Source: Microbacterium sp. (GTDB lineage Bacteria > Actinomycetota > Actinomycetes > Actinomycetales > Microbacteriaceae). Taken from it: a stretch of 64,000 nt of DNA. Shown here one piece after another: positions 9,129-17,806 of this stretch. A model generated the notes under the pieces. It worked only from the letters and a program-made list of their open reading frames with translations. It did not search any database and was not told the origin of the DNA. Position numbers and translations under genes: made by a program. The stretch's first letter is position 1. Each line of letters starts with the position of its first letter. The stretch is taken from positions 1-64,000 of the forward strand of contig JAEKKN010000037.1 of the NCBI GenBank assembly GCA_019510305.1, written 5' to 3'.

Positions 9129-9267
9129 CCGATTCCGGCATGCCTGCGATGTCCCGTTCGCGTCGGGCGGATTCGACTCCTCCTGCACATTTCGGCTTTC
9201 ATGCGAATCGCTCCACATCCGCGGCTTTCCGGCCCCGCGAAGGCTGCCGATGCGCTGTCATAGGGGC

Positions 9268-10671
9268 ATGACCTCAGAGACGGAAGGCGGCACCGCACTG
9301 GTGCCGGGCGCCCACCGCACCATCCGTGTGCTGGGCGCCGACGAAGGGCCGTTCCGCGGGGCTCTCGTCACGGCAGGAGAGGCCGTCGCCGTGATGACGG
9401 ACGCCGACGATCTCGGTGGGTGGGCCGGGTGGAGCTATGCGGGCAGCGACCATGTCGCCGGCCCTCTCGATCTCGTGCGCCGCGCCGATGGTCACGGCGT
9501 CCTGTTGCCGTGGTGCACCGAGACCGTCGACGCGTTCCTGGGGAGACGCGCCGCGATCGGGGCACCGCTCACCGCCGGAGAGGCGAGCACTCTCGTCGTG
9601 AGCCTGATCCGGGGAGTCGGTGAGGTTGTCGATGAGGGCGATCATGGGTGCTGGTGGCTCACCGACGGTGGCCGGCCGGTGTTCGTGATCGGCGAAGGCG
9701 ACGACGTGCGCGATGCGGCTGCCGCGGTCGTCGACCGGGTTCACCGCGAAGGGAGCGACCGGGCGCTGGGGCGCCTGCTCGCTGCGGTGCGTGACGGACT
9801 GCGGGACGGCAGGGACCGACCGCGCATGTCGCCGATGCAGCTCGAGCGCTGGGAAGCCGAGCTGTTCGAGATCGCCGCGCCGCGAGCGCTCGACACTGCG
9901 ATCCACGCCCCCGAGCGCGTGCGCGGTATCGAGATGCTCCGCGAGGGCGGCATACGTCCGCCGACGACCCGCCGGGCGTCGCGGAGCTCTGCGCGACAGG
10001 GCGTCTTCGGTGCGAGGCTGCGGCCGGCGGTGGCGGACGCGGCCGAGCGCGTGCATCGCGCGGGAAGCGCTCTGTCGGCTCGATTCCGACGGCGGGAGCG
10101 CGATCTCGCCCGCACGGCGTCGGGCACCGCCTCACCTCCGCCCCGTCGCAAGATCATGATCGCGGGGGCCTGCGCGGTCGTGGTGATCGCGGGAGGACTG
10201 CTGTGGCCGGGGGGAGCCACAGGGGAAGCCGCATCCTCAGCCGCGCCGTCGAGGAGTCCGGCGTCGGACGAGGGCCCGAACCCCACCGGATCGTCCGCGA
10301 ACCCGAACGCGGACGACCCGGCGGAGTCACCGAGACCACCCGACCCACGGGGAACGTCTGACGATCCTGTGGTGGCGGCGACAGCACTGCTCGAGGAGAT
10401 CGCGTCGTGCGCGGATCGGGGCGACACCACGTGCGAGGGCGCGGTGGCGAGTGGGGCAGCGGGAATCGTCGACGCTCTGGGTGAGGCCTCGGAGTCGGGT
10501 GCTCCCGCTACCGAGCTCGTCGACGCCTATGGTGACATCGCGGTGATCCGTCTCTCACCTGCGTCGGGAGCCGCGGAGGAGACGGCAGGCGAACTCATGC
10601 TGGTGCTCGTGCGACTGGCAGAGAAATGGCTGGTCCGCGACGTTTACGGCGTCGCGGACCAGCCAGGGTGA
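9268..10671 (+). CDS. Hypothetical protein with one transmembrane helix and an extracytoplasmic C-terminal domain
   Basis: I do not recognise this 467-residue protein. Residues 1 to about 290 are a soluble, presumably cytoplasmic region ending in an Arg-rich basic stretch. A single helix at about 296-313 (MIAGACAVVVIAGGLLW) follows, then a Ser/Pro/Asp-rich linker (about 315-370). The C-terminal domain of about 95 residues contains a Cys pair (SCADRGDTTC). The orientation suggests a sensor or cell-envelope protein anchored once in the membrane. The N-terminal part faintly recalls kinase-associated domains, but I see no catalytic motif. The last codons form half of a hairpin shared with the convergent sucB gene. 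Confidence 0.7.
   Translation: MTSETEGGTALVPGAHRTIRVLGADEGPFRGALVTAGEAVAVMTDADDLGGWAGWSYAGSDHVAGPLDLVRRADGHGVLLPWCTETVDAFLGRRAAIGAPLTAGEASTLVVSLIRGVGEVVDEGDHGCWWLTDGGRPVFVIGEGDDVRDAAAAVVDRVHREGSDRALGRLLAAVRDGLRDGRDRPRMSPMQLERWEAELFEIAAPRALDTAIHAPERVRGIEMLREGGIRPPTTRRASRSSARQGVFGARLRPAVADAAERVHRAGSALSARFRRRERDLARTASGTASPPPRRKIMIAGACAVVVIAGGLLWPGGATGEAASSAAPSRSPASDEGPNPTGSSANPNADDPAESPRPPDPRGTSDDPVVAATALLEEIASCADRGDTTCEGAVASGAAGIVDALGEASESGAPATELVDAYGDIAVIRLSPASGAAEETAGELMLVLVRLAEKWLVRDVYGVADQPG
10628..10664 (-). terminator. sucB terminator lying inside the neighbouring coding sequence
   Basis: A perfect 15-bp inverted repeat (10628-10642 and 10650-10664, 7-base loop) lies within the last codons of the convergent hypothetical gene. 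On the minus strand it is followed by ATTTCTC, a weak U-rich tail, 16 bp beyond the sucB stop. Confidence 0.65.
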
Positions 10672-10679
10672 TCGTGTGA

Positions 10680-12407
10680 TCAGGCTCCGAGAACGGCTGC
10701 GAAGTTCGCACCCTCGAGGCGGGCCTTGATGGCCCCCAGGAAGCGTGCGGCATCGGCGCCGTCGATGATGCGGTGATCGTACGAGATCGCGAGGTACACG
10801 TACGAGCGCACGGCGATCGCATCCGCGCCGTCGACAGTCACCACTCCGGGGCGCTTGAACACCGTGCCGGTGCCGAGGATCGCGGACTGCGGCAGGAACA
10901 CGAGCGGCGTGTCGAACAGTGCACCGCGCGAGCCCGTGTTGGTCACCGTGAACGTGCCGCCGGCCAGCTCGTCTGGCTTCAGCTTGTTGTCACGCGTCCG
11001 GGCGGCGAGATCGGCGATCTCGTGCGCCAGCTGGGCGAGATTCTTGCTCGCGGCGTCGCGGACGACGGGTGTGAGCAGGCCGCGCTCGGTGTCGACGGCG
11101 ATCGAGATGTTCTCCGACGCCGGGTACACGATGCTGTCGCCGTCGACCGTCGAGTTGATGATCGGGAACGCCTGCAGCGCCTCAGCAGCGGCCAGCGTGA
11201 AGAACGGAAGGAACGACAGCTTGTCGCCCGTCTTCTGCTGGAACGAGACCTTCACGCTGTCGCGGTAGGCCGCCAGAGCAGTGACATCGACCTCGACGAA
11301 CGTGGTCAGCTGGGCGGTCTGCTGCATGGAGGCGACAGCGCGCTCCGCGACCACCTTGCGCAGACGCGACATCTTCTGGGTCGTGCCGCGCAGCGGCGAG
11401 ACCTCGAGAGCCGGGGCGGCTGCAGCGGGTGCCGCAGCCGCGGGAGCGGCCACGGTCGCAGCGGCGTTCAGCACGTCTTCCTTGCGGATGCGTCCACCGA
11501 CTCCGGTGCCCTTGACGGTGGCGAGATCGACACCCTGCTGGGTAGCCAGGCGGCGCACCAGCGGCGTGACATACAGATTGTCGTTCTCTTCCGCGGCGGC
11601 CGGGGCTGCCGGAGCAGCGGCGGGCGCCGGGGCAGCAGCAGCGGGTGCGGGCGAAGCGGCAGGTGCAGGTGCAGCGGCAGGAGCAGGTGCAGCGGCAGGA
11701 GCAGCCGCGGGTGCCGGAGCGGCAGAGGGCGCCGGCTCGGCAGCGGGTGCGGGCGCCGGGGCAGCAGCGGGAGCCGTTCCGGAGCCGACACGTGCGAGGA
11801 CGGCGCCGACGGCGACGGTCTCGTCTTCTCCCGCGACGATCTCCTGAAGGACGCCGGCCACGGGGGAGGGGATCTCGGTGTCGACCTTGTCGGTCGAGAT
11901 CTCCAGCAGAGCCTCGTCGACGGCGACGGTGTCACCCACCTGCTTGAGCCAGCGGGTCACGGTGCCCTCCGTCACGCTCTCACCGAGCTCGGGGAGCACG
12001 ATGTCGGTCGCGTCGCCAGCGGGTGCTGCGGCCGGAGCGGCATCTGCGGCCGGAGCGGCCTCGGGTGTTGCCTCAGCCGGGGCCTCGGCTGCCGGGGCGG
12101 CAGGCTCGGGGGCGGCCTCCGCTGCCGGGGCAGCGGCCGCGGGGGCGTCCGCATCGGGCGCGGCACTGCTGCCATCGCCGATGCGGGCGAGCAGAGCGCC
12201 GACCTCGACGGTCTCGTCCTCGGCGACCAGGATCTCCTCGATCACACCGGTGACGGGCGACGGGATCTCGGTGTCGACCTTGTCGGTCGAGATCTCGAGC
12301 AGGCCCTCGTCCGCCTGCACTGTGTCACCGACCTGCTTCAGCCAGCGGGTGACCGTACCCTCTGTGACGCTCTCACCGAGAGCGGGGAGGACCACGGATG
12401 TGCTCAT
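10680..12407 (-). CDS. sucB: Dihydrolipoamide acyltransferase (E2), two lipoyl domains
   Basis: This is the E2 component of a 2-oxoacid dehydrogenase complex. Two nearly identical lipoyl domains occupy about residues 3-78 and 137-212, with lipoyl lysines K43 and K176 in STDKVDTE. Long Ala/Pro linkers follow each. A peripheral-subunit-binding domain begins at VTPLVRRLA (about 281-315). The catalytic domain ends with DHRIIDG (His545, Asp549). This architecture is automatically named SucB in actinobacteria, but its counterparts in Mycobacterium (DlaT) and Corynebacterium (AceF) serve pyruvate dehydrogenase, so that role is at least as likely. It follows lpdA by 67 bp. GAAGGAG precedes the ATG, and a TAAGCT -10 candidate at 12446-12451 may add its own promoter. 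Confidence 0.93.
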   Translation of the reverse strand: MSTSVVLPALGESVTEGTVTRWLKQVGDTVQADEGLLEISTDKVDTEIPSPVTGVIEEILVAEDETVEVGALLARIGDGSSAAPDADAPAAAAPAAEAAPEPAAPAAEAPAEATPEAAPAADAAPAAAPAGDATDIVLPELGESVTEGTVTRWLKQVGDTVAVDEALLEISTDKVDTEIPSPVAGVLQEIVAGEDETVAVGAVLARVGSGTAPAAAPAPAPAAEPAPSAAPAPAAAPAAAPAPAAAPAPAASPAPAAAAPAPAAAPAAPAAAEENDNLYVTPLVRRLATQQGVDLATVKGTGVGGRIRKEDVLNAAATVAAPAAAAPAAAAPALEVSPLRGTTQKMSRLRKVVAERAVASMQQTAQLTTFVEVDVTALAAYRDSVKVSFQQKTGDKLSFLPFFTLAAAEALQAFPIINSTVDGDSIVYPASENISIAVDTERGLLTPVVRDAASKNLAQLAHEIADLAARTRDNKLKPDELAGGTFTVTNTGSRGALFDTPLVFLPQSAILGTGTVFKRPGVVTVDGADAIAVRSYVYLAISYDHRIIDGADAARFLGAIKARLEGANFAAVLGA

Positions 12408-12474
12408 GACGGAGTCTCCTTCAAGATGTTGTATGACGCGTGTCTAGCTTAGTGAACTGCGCACCGATTGGTGC

Positions 12475-13848
12475 TCAGAGGGCGTGAAGCGGCTTTCCGG
12501 CCAGCGCCAGGAAGGCCTCGCCGAGCGCTTCGCTCTGGGTGGGGTGTGCGTGGATCAGGGGCGCGATGTCCTCGGGGTGCGCCTCCCACACGACGGCCAA
12601 CTGGCCCTCGGTGATGAGTTCGCCCACGCGATCGCCGAGCAGGTGGACCCCCAGCACAGGGCCGTCCTTCAGGCGGACCACCTTGACCAGGCCACCGGTG
12701 CCGATGATCTCGCTCTTGCCGTTGCCGGCGAGGTTGTACTCGTACGAGGCGACGGCATCCGCTCCATGCGCGGCGACCGCCGATTCCTCGCTGAGGCCCA
12801 CCGACGCGACCTCTGGACTCGAGTATGTGACCTTCGGGATCTGCGAGTCCGGGATGTTCACCGGCGACAGGCCTGCGATGCGCTCGGCGACCGCGATGCC
12901 CTGCTGGAAGCCCCGGTGCGCGAGCTGAAGGCCGGGGACGATGTCGCCCACCGCCCAGACGCCCGGGACGCCGGTGCGGAGATCCTGATCGACCGTCACG
13001 AAACCGCGGTCGAGAGCGACGCCTGCCTCTTCGAAGCCGAGGTCGGCGGTGACCGGCCCGCGGCCGACGGCCACGAGCAGGTAATCGGCGGTGAACTCCT
13101 TGCCGTCCTCCAGAGTCACGGTGACGGAGTCGTCGTCCTGCACGGCTGAGGCGAACCGGATGCCGAGGGAGTACTGGATGCCGCGACGCCGGAACGCCCG
13201 CTCGAGTCCCTTGCTGAGCGCGATGTCCTCATTGGGGACCAGGTGAGGCAGCGCCTCGATGATGGTGACCTCGGCGCCGAAGGAGCGCCACACGCTCGCG
13301 AATTCGACTCCGATGACTCCGCCGCCGAGGATCAGCACGCGTTCGGGGATCACATCGAGGGCGAGCGCCTGCTCGCTGGTGAGGACCCGTCCGCCGATCT
13401 TGAGCCCCGGCAGGGTGCGACTGTACGACCCTGTGGCGAGGACGACATCGGATCCGACGTAGACGTCGTCGCCCACGCTCACGGAGCGATCGGTGTTCAG
13501 GCGCCCCGTGCCGGCGATGGTGGTGATGCCGCGTGCCTTGACGAGTCCTTCGAGACCCTTGAACTTCTTGGCGACGATGCCCTCTCGATAGGCGCGCACG
13601 CCGGCGGGGTCGATGCCGTCGAGCGTCGCCGAGATGCCGACGTGCGCGGCGTCTCGGACGTGCTCTGCGACCTCGGCGGCGTGCAGGAGCGCCTTGGTCG
13701 GGATGCAGCCTCGGTGCAGGCAGGTCCCGCCGACCTTGTCCTTCTCGATGAGCGCCACGGATTTGCCGAGCTCGCTGGCGCGGAGAGCAGCGGCGTAGCC
13801 GCCGCTGCCGCCACCCAGGACGACGATGTCGAAGGTGTGTGTGGTCAT
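12475..13848 (-). CDS. lpdA: Dihydrolipoyl dehydrogenase (E3)
   Basis: This flavoprotein reoxidises the dihydrolipoyl groups of E2 and passes the electrons to NAD+. The 457-residue protein has the FAD Rossmann motif VVLGGGSGGYAAA near the N-terminus and the redox-active disulfide Cys43/Cys48 in GTCLHRGC. Its NAD-binding motif is ILGGGVIGVEFAS, and the C-terminal catalytic HAHPTQSEA has its His-Glu pair. Its start overlaps the pepA stop by 4 bp (ATGA), so the two are translationally coupled. sucB, the partner E2, is the next gene downstream. Confidence 0.97.
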   Translation of the reverse strand: MTTHTFDIVVLGGGSGGYAAALRASELGKSVALIEKDKVGGTCLHRGCIPTKALLHAAEVAEHVRDAAHVGISATLDGIDPAGVRAYREGIVAKKFKGLEGLVKARGITTIAGTGRLNTDRSVSVGDDVYVGSDVVLATGSYSRTLPGLKIGGRVLTSEQALALDVIPERVLILGGGVIGVEFASVWRSFGAEVTIIEALPHLVPNEDIALSKGLERAFRRRGIQYSLGIRFASAVQDDDSVTVTLEDGKEFTADYLLVAVGRGPVTADLGFEEAGVALDRGFVTVDQDLRTGVPGVWAVGDIVPGLQLAHRGFQQGIAVAERIAGLSPVNIPDSQIPKVTYSSPEVASVGLSEESAVAAHGADAVASYEYNLAGNGKSEIIGTGGLVKVVRLKDGPVLGVHLLGDRVGELITEGQLAVVWEAHPEDIAPLIHAHPTQSEALGEAFLALAGKPLHAL

Positions 13849-15323
13849 GATCTTGCCTCCTGGTGGGATGCGTCTGCGAAGGCGATGATCGATCGGACCA
13901 TCGCCCCCGTGGGGCCCTTCTCGATGAAGCCGTAGGGTGCGCCGTTGTGCTCGCTGGAGCCGGCGATGTCGAGGTGCACCCAGGGGATGCGGGGTGCGTC
14001 GTCGGCGTCGGACGTGCGGCCGATGAAGCGCTGCAAGAACAGGCCGGCATAGGATGCGCCGCCCATCCGGTCACCCATGTTGGCGTTCTGCAGGTCGGCG
14101 ATGGGCGAGTCCATCGCATCCTCCAGATACGCCGGAAGGGGCATGTGCCAGGCCGGTTCGTCGACAGCATCCGCGGCGGCGAGGAACTCCGCCACCGTCG
14201 CGTCGTCGCCGAACACGCCGGTGTGACGGTGGCCGAGAGCGGCGACGATGGCGCCGGTCAGGGTCGCCACGTCGATGATCACATCTGGATGCTCCCGGCT
14301 GGCGGCGACCAGTCCGTCGGCGAGCACGAGACGGCCCTCCGCATCGGTGTTCGTCACCTCGACCGTGGTGCCGTCGAGCATGCGCAGGATGTCGCCGGGG
14401 CGGATCGCCCGGCCCGACGGCATGTTGTCGGTGATGCACAGCCATGCCGTCATGCGCACGGGAACGCGGAGAGCTGCGACGGCCCGGAGGGCGGCGAGGG
14501 CAGTGGCGGCGCCCGCCATGTCGAACTTCATGCCGACCATGGAGGCGGCGGGCTTCAGCGACAGACCTCCGGTGTCGAAGGTGATGCCTTTGCCGACGAG
14601 GGCGATGTGCCGCAGCGCCCCGGCGGGGGAGTAGTCGAGGCGCACCAGACGCGGCGGGCGGTCGGAGCCCTGTCCGACGCCGAGAATCCCGCCGAAGCCC
14701 TGCTCGGCGAGCGCCTTCTCGTCGAAGATCTCGACCGAGACGTCGAGTCCGTCGACGCTGTCGGCTGCGCTCTGCGCGAGCTGCGCGGGGCTCTGCCATT
14801 CCGCGGGCACGTTCACGAGGTCCTTGACGAGTGCGACGGCGGCGCCGACCGCGTTCGCCCGGGAGATCGACTCGTCGCTGACGTCGGCGTGGAGCACGAC
14901 CTTGCGGGCGCGCGGCTTGGGCGGGTCGGCCTTGTAGCCGTCGAAGCGGTGACCGCCCAGCACGGCGCCTTCGGCCGCGGCATCCGCGAATCCCTCGAGG
15001 CCGGAAGCAAGAGAGAGCGAGACCGTCTCGAACCCGGTGAGGGTGCGCAGGGCCGCGCCGACGGCGTTCCGCACCGCGGCGGCGGTCGGCGATGCTCCCG
15101 CTCCGACCACGGCGAGCGGCACGGAGGTGACGTCGGGAGCGTAGACGCGGGTGAAGGCTGAGGCGGCGCCGGTGAAGCCGACGGCGGCGAGGCTCTCTGC
15201 GAGGCCGGGGTATGCGGCGAGGGATTCGATCGAGTCCGAGATGTCGGGCACGACGAGCACTGCGGCATCTGCAGCGCTTCCGGGGAACGGGTCTGTGGTG
15301 CGTGAGAGCGCGGGAAGCGTCAT
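13845..15323 (-). CDS. pepA: Leucyl aminopeptidase (M17 family)
   Basis: This cytosolic di-metal aminopeptidase releases N-terminal residues from peptides. The 492-residue protein has the M17 layout: a variable N-terminal domain and a catalytic domain containing VGKGITFDTGG, the metal-binding NTDAEGRLVLADGL at about residues 322-336, and DVATLTGA. It is the first gene of pepA-lpdA-sucB, overlapping lpdA by 4 bp. A pepB near dlaT and glnA is also found in mycobacteria. A TAGGAT -10 six bases before the ATG indicates a leaderless transcript for the operon. Confidence 0.95.
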   Translation of the reverse strand: MTLPALSRTTDPFPGSAADAAVLVVPDISDSIESLAAYPGLAESLAAVGFTGAASAFTRVYAPDVTSVPLAVVGAGASPTAAAVRNAVGAALRTLTGFETVSLSLASGLEGFADAAAEGAVLGGHRFDGYKADPPKPRARKVVLHADVSDESISRANAVGAAVALVKDLVNVPAEWQSPAQLAQSAADSVDGLDVSVEIFDEKALAEQGFGGILGVGQGSDRPPRLVRLDYSPAGALRHIALVGKGITFDTGGLSLKPAASMVGMKFDMAGAATALAALRAVAALRVPVRMTAWLCITDNMPSGRAIRPGDILRMLDGTTVEVTNTDAEGRLVLADGLVAASREHPDVIIDVATLTGAIVAALGHRHTGVFGDDATVAEFLAAADAVDEPAWHMPLPAYLEDAMDSPIADLQNANMGDRMGGASYAGLFLQRFIGRTSDADDAPRIPWVHLDIAGSSEHNGAPYGFIEKGPTGAMVRSIIAFADASHQEARS

Positions 15324-15329
15324 GACTCC

Positions 15330-15335
15330 ATCCTA
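15330..15335 (-). promoter_or_regulatory. -10 element for the leaderless pepA-lpdA-sucB transcript
   Basis: TAGGAT on the minus strand is followed by six bases and the pepA ATG at 15323. Confidence 0.6.
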
Positions 15336-15425
15336 GAGAGCCGGTGCACCGGGCTCGGCCGTACCCGGCCGTGGCGTGTTCGCTGTCAGCAAGACCGGCG
15401 CCGCCCCCAAGACCGACACGGCTCG

Positions 15426-15431
15426 TAGCAT
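15426..15431 (+). promoter_or_regulatory. -10 element for a leaderless PAC2 transcript
   Basis: TAGCAT is followed by six bases and the ATG at 15438. Confidence 0.6.
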
Positions 15432-15437
15432 GGAAGC

Positions 15438-16379
15438 ATGCCCAACCCTTCAGACATCCACGAACGCGTCGCGAACGCCCCGGCGGTGCCGCACGGCCTT
15501 CCGCTCGTCGTCCTGCTGACCGGTTTCACCGATGCGGGCAGCGCGGTGTCGGGGCTCATCGACCACCTCCGTGAGAGTGCGGATCTGCAGCCCGTCGTGG
15601 TCTTCGACAACGACGCCCTGCTCGACTACCGGGCTCGCCGCCCGGTCATCTCCTTCGACCAGGATCATCTGACCGAATTCCGCCCGCCGCGTCTCGAACT
15701 GTCGCTGGGCACTGACGCGCTAGGACAGAAGTTCCTGCTGCTGGCCGGCTACGAACCCGACTTCCTCTGGAACGAGTTCGCACGAGTCGTCCTCGCCCTC
15801 GCCGATGAACTCGAGGTGTCCGGCATGAACTGGGTGCATTCGATCGCCATGCCCGTGCCGCACACCCGGCCCATCGGCACCACGGTCAGCGGCAATCGAC
15901 GCGAGCTCACCGTGGCGCATTCGGTGTGGCGGCCGCGCACCCAGGTGCCTGCGACCGCGGGCCACCTGCTCGAGTTCCGCTTCGCAGAGCGAGGCGATCG
16001 GGTCGTGGGCTTCGTACTGCTCGTACCGCACTACCTGGCAGAGACCGAGAATCCGGATGCCGTGATCACGGCGGCCGAGCGGCTGATGGCCGCCACGGGA
16101 CTCGTGCTGATGCTCGACGAGGTGCGGGGCCGGCGCGAGGACTACCTGGCGCGCGTGGACGAGCAGGTCATCGGCAACGATGAGCTGCAGCAGATGGTGC
16201 ACAATCTCGAACGCCGCTACGACGCCTACATGGCCGGACGCGATCCGGAGGACGGCTCCTACGACGAGGGCGGCTTCAACGAGCGCGACCTTCCCAGCGC
16301 CGACGAACTCGCGGCCGAACTCGAGCGCTACCTCGCATCGCGCCCGTCCGGCGACGACGACAAGCAGGGCCGCGGCTGA
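15438..16379 (+). CDS. PAC2 family protein
   Basis: This 313-residue protein belongs to the PAC2 (proteasome assembly chaperone 2-like) family, common in actinobacteria and of undefined function there. Visible features are the N-terminal LVVLLTGFTDAGSAVSG strand-turn, the VFDNDALLDYRARRP segment, MNWVHSIAMPVPHTRP, and a C-terminal helical region with LDEVRGRREDYLARVDEQV. The tail is acidic and disordered. It lies directly upstream of the primary sigma factor gene. A 23-bp tandem duplication spans its stop codon. Confidence 0.8.
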   Translation: MPNPSDIHERVANAPAVPHGLPLVVLLTGFTDAGSAVSGLIDHLRESADLQPVVVFDNDALLDYRARRPVISFDQDHLTEFRPPRLELSLGTDALGQKFLLLAGYEPDFLWNEFARVVLALADELEVSGMNWVHSIAMPVPHTRPIGTTVSGNRRELTVAHSVWRPRTQVPATAGHLLEFRFAERGDRVVGFVLLVPHYLAETENPDAVITAAERLMAATGLVLMLDEVRGRREDYLARVDEQVIGNDELQQMVHNLERRYDAYMAGRDPEDGSYDEGGFNERDLPSADELAAELERYLASRPSGDDDKQGRG

Positions 16380-16404
16380 GTGACAAGCAGGGCCGCCGCT
16401 GAGT
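16359..16404 (+). repeat. 23-bp tandem duplication across the PAC2 stop codon
   Basis: Two adjacent 23-base copies (16359-16381 and 16382-16404) differ at one position (GGCCGCGG versus GGCCGCCG). The first copy contains the natural stop codon; the second is outside the gene. Confidence 0.9.
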
Positions 16405-16567
16405 ATTGCGGGGCAATCCCGAGCGAATGCACCCGCACTCCGATACGTGTGCGATACTAGGTGTCTGACCCGTTGTCAATCAGTCTTTTCGGAGGCTGGA
16501 CTTGACAAGGGTCTTACTAGTGTCCGAAAGTCCCGGGGCGATGCAGCTGCCCCGTGAAAGGCGAAAC

Positions 16568-17806
16568 GTGACTCCTGCCACGACAAACAAATCCCGGACG
16601 AAGAAGACCGCCGACGCGCCTCAGACCGACGAGCAGGTCGACGCGGTCGAGGAGAAGGCCGTGCCCAAGACGGCGGCGCAGCGTGCCGCCGCGAAGCGTG
16701 CTCCCGTGAAGAAGAAGAAGTCCGACGACATCGTCGAAGACGACGATGCACCCGCCGCGCCGGCCGAGGATGCCGACGACGACGACGAGGACGCCAAGCC
16801 CAAGTTCACCGAGCCGCTGCCGACAGGCGCGATCGTCATCTCGTCGAACGATGACGAGGACGTCCCGGTCTACTCCACGCAGATCACGGGCGCGACGGCC
16901 GACCCCGTCAAGGACTACCTGAAGCAGATCGGAAAGGTCGCGCTTCTGAACGCGGCTGAAGAGGTCGAGCTCGCGATGCGCATCGAGGCGGGTCTGTTCG
17001 CCGAAGAGAAGCTCTCGACGATGACGGCAGCCGAGAAGACCAGCCAGCTGGGTCTCGACCTGCAGTGGGTCGCCCGCGACGGTCAGCGTGCCAAGAGCCA
17101 TCTGCTCGGTGCCAACCTTCGTCTCGTCGTCTCCCTCGCCAAGCGTTACACGGGCCGCGGCATGCAGTTCCTGGATCTGATCCAGGAGGGCAACCTCGGT
17201 CTCATCCGCGCGGTCGAGAAGTTCGACTACACCAAGGGCTTCAAGTTCTCGACCTACGCCACGTGGTGGATCCGCCAGGCGATCACGCGTGCCATGGCCG
17301 ACCAGGCCCGCACCATCCGCATTCCTGTGCACATGGTCGAGGTCATCAACAAGCTCGCCCGCGTGCAGCGCCAGATGCTGCAGGATCTCGGCCGCGAACC
17401 CACGCCCGAGGAGCTCAGCCGTGAGCTCGACATGACGCCTGAGAAGGTCGTCGAGGTGCAGAAGTACGGTCGCGAGCCGATCTCGCTGCACACGCCTCTC
17501 GGTGAAGACGGCGACAGCGAGTTCGGTGACCTCATCGAGGACACCGAAGCGGTCGTGCCGGCTGATGCGGTGGGCTTCACGATGCTGCAGCGCCAGCTCG
17601 AGCAGCTGCTCGACTCCCTCTCCGAGCGCGAAGCCGGCGTCATCCGGATGCGCTTCGGCCTGGGCGACGGCCAGCCCAAGACGCTTGACCAGATCGGAGA
17701 CACGTTCGGCGTGACGCGTGAGCGCATCCGTCAGATCGAGTCGAAGACGATGGCGAAGCTGCGCCACCCGAGCCGGTCGCAGTCGCTGCGGGACTACCTC
17801 GAATGA
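16568..17806 (+). CDS. sigA: Primary RNA polymerase sigma factor (sigma-70 group 1, RpoD/HrdB type)
   Basis: The 412-residue product has a Lys/Ala/Asp-rich disordered N-terminus (about residues 1-95). Region 1.2 follows ([16 protein letters not shown]). Region 2 has the core-binding and -10 recognition helices ([17 protein letters not shown] to [16 protein letters not shown]), region 3 follows, and region 4 carries the -35 helix-turn-helix [11 protein letters not shown]. This is the housekeeping sigma factor. I chose the GTG at 16568 (VTPATTNKS) because GAAAGG lies just upstream; the frame's earlier TTG at 16502 has no ribosome binding site. The stop overlaps the next gene by 4 bp, making sigA the head of the operon that runs to 21633. 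Confidence 0.95.
   Translation: MTPATTNKSRTKKTADAPQTDEQVDAVEEKAVPKTAAQRAAAKRAPVKKKKSDDIVEDDDAPAAPAEDADDDDEDAKPKFTEPLPTGAIVISSNDDEDVPVYSTQITGATADPVKDYLKQIGKVALLNAAEEVELAMRIEAGLFAEEKLSTMTAAEKTSQLGLDLQWVARDGQRAKSHLLGANLRLVVSLAKRYTGRGMQFLDLIQEGNLGLIRAVEKFDYTKGFKFSTYATWWIRQAITRAMADQARTIRIPVHMVEVINKLARVQRQMLQDLGREPTPEELSRELDMTPEKVVEVQKYGREPISLHTPLGEDGDSEFGDLIEDTEAVVPADAVGFTMLQRQLEQLLDSLSEREAGVIRMRFGLGDGQPKTLDQIGDTFGVTRERIRQIESKTMAKLRHPSRSQSLRDYLE

Noticed and set aside
11590..12180. Repetitive DNA in sucB
   Set aside because: It encodes the Ala/Pro/Glu linkers between lipoyl and catalytic domains, normal for E2 proteins; the two similar lipoyl domains account for the rest.
16502..16530. TTGACA at 16502 as the sigA -35, and TTG 16502 as the sigA start
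   Set aside because: No acceptable -10 lies 16-18 bp downstream of the TTGACA, and the TTG has no ribosome binding site, whereas the GTG at 16568 has GAAAGG upstream.
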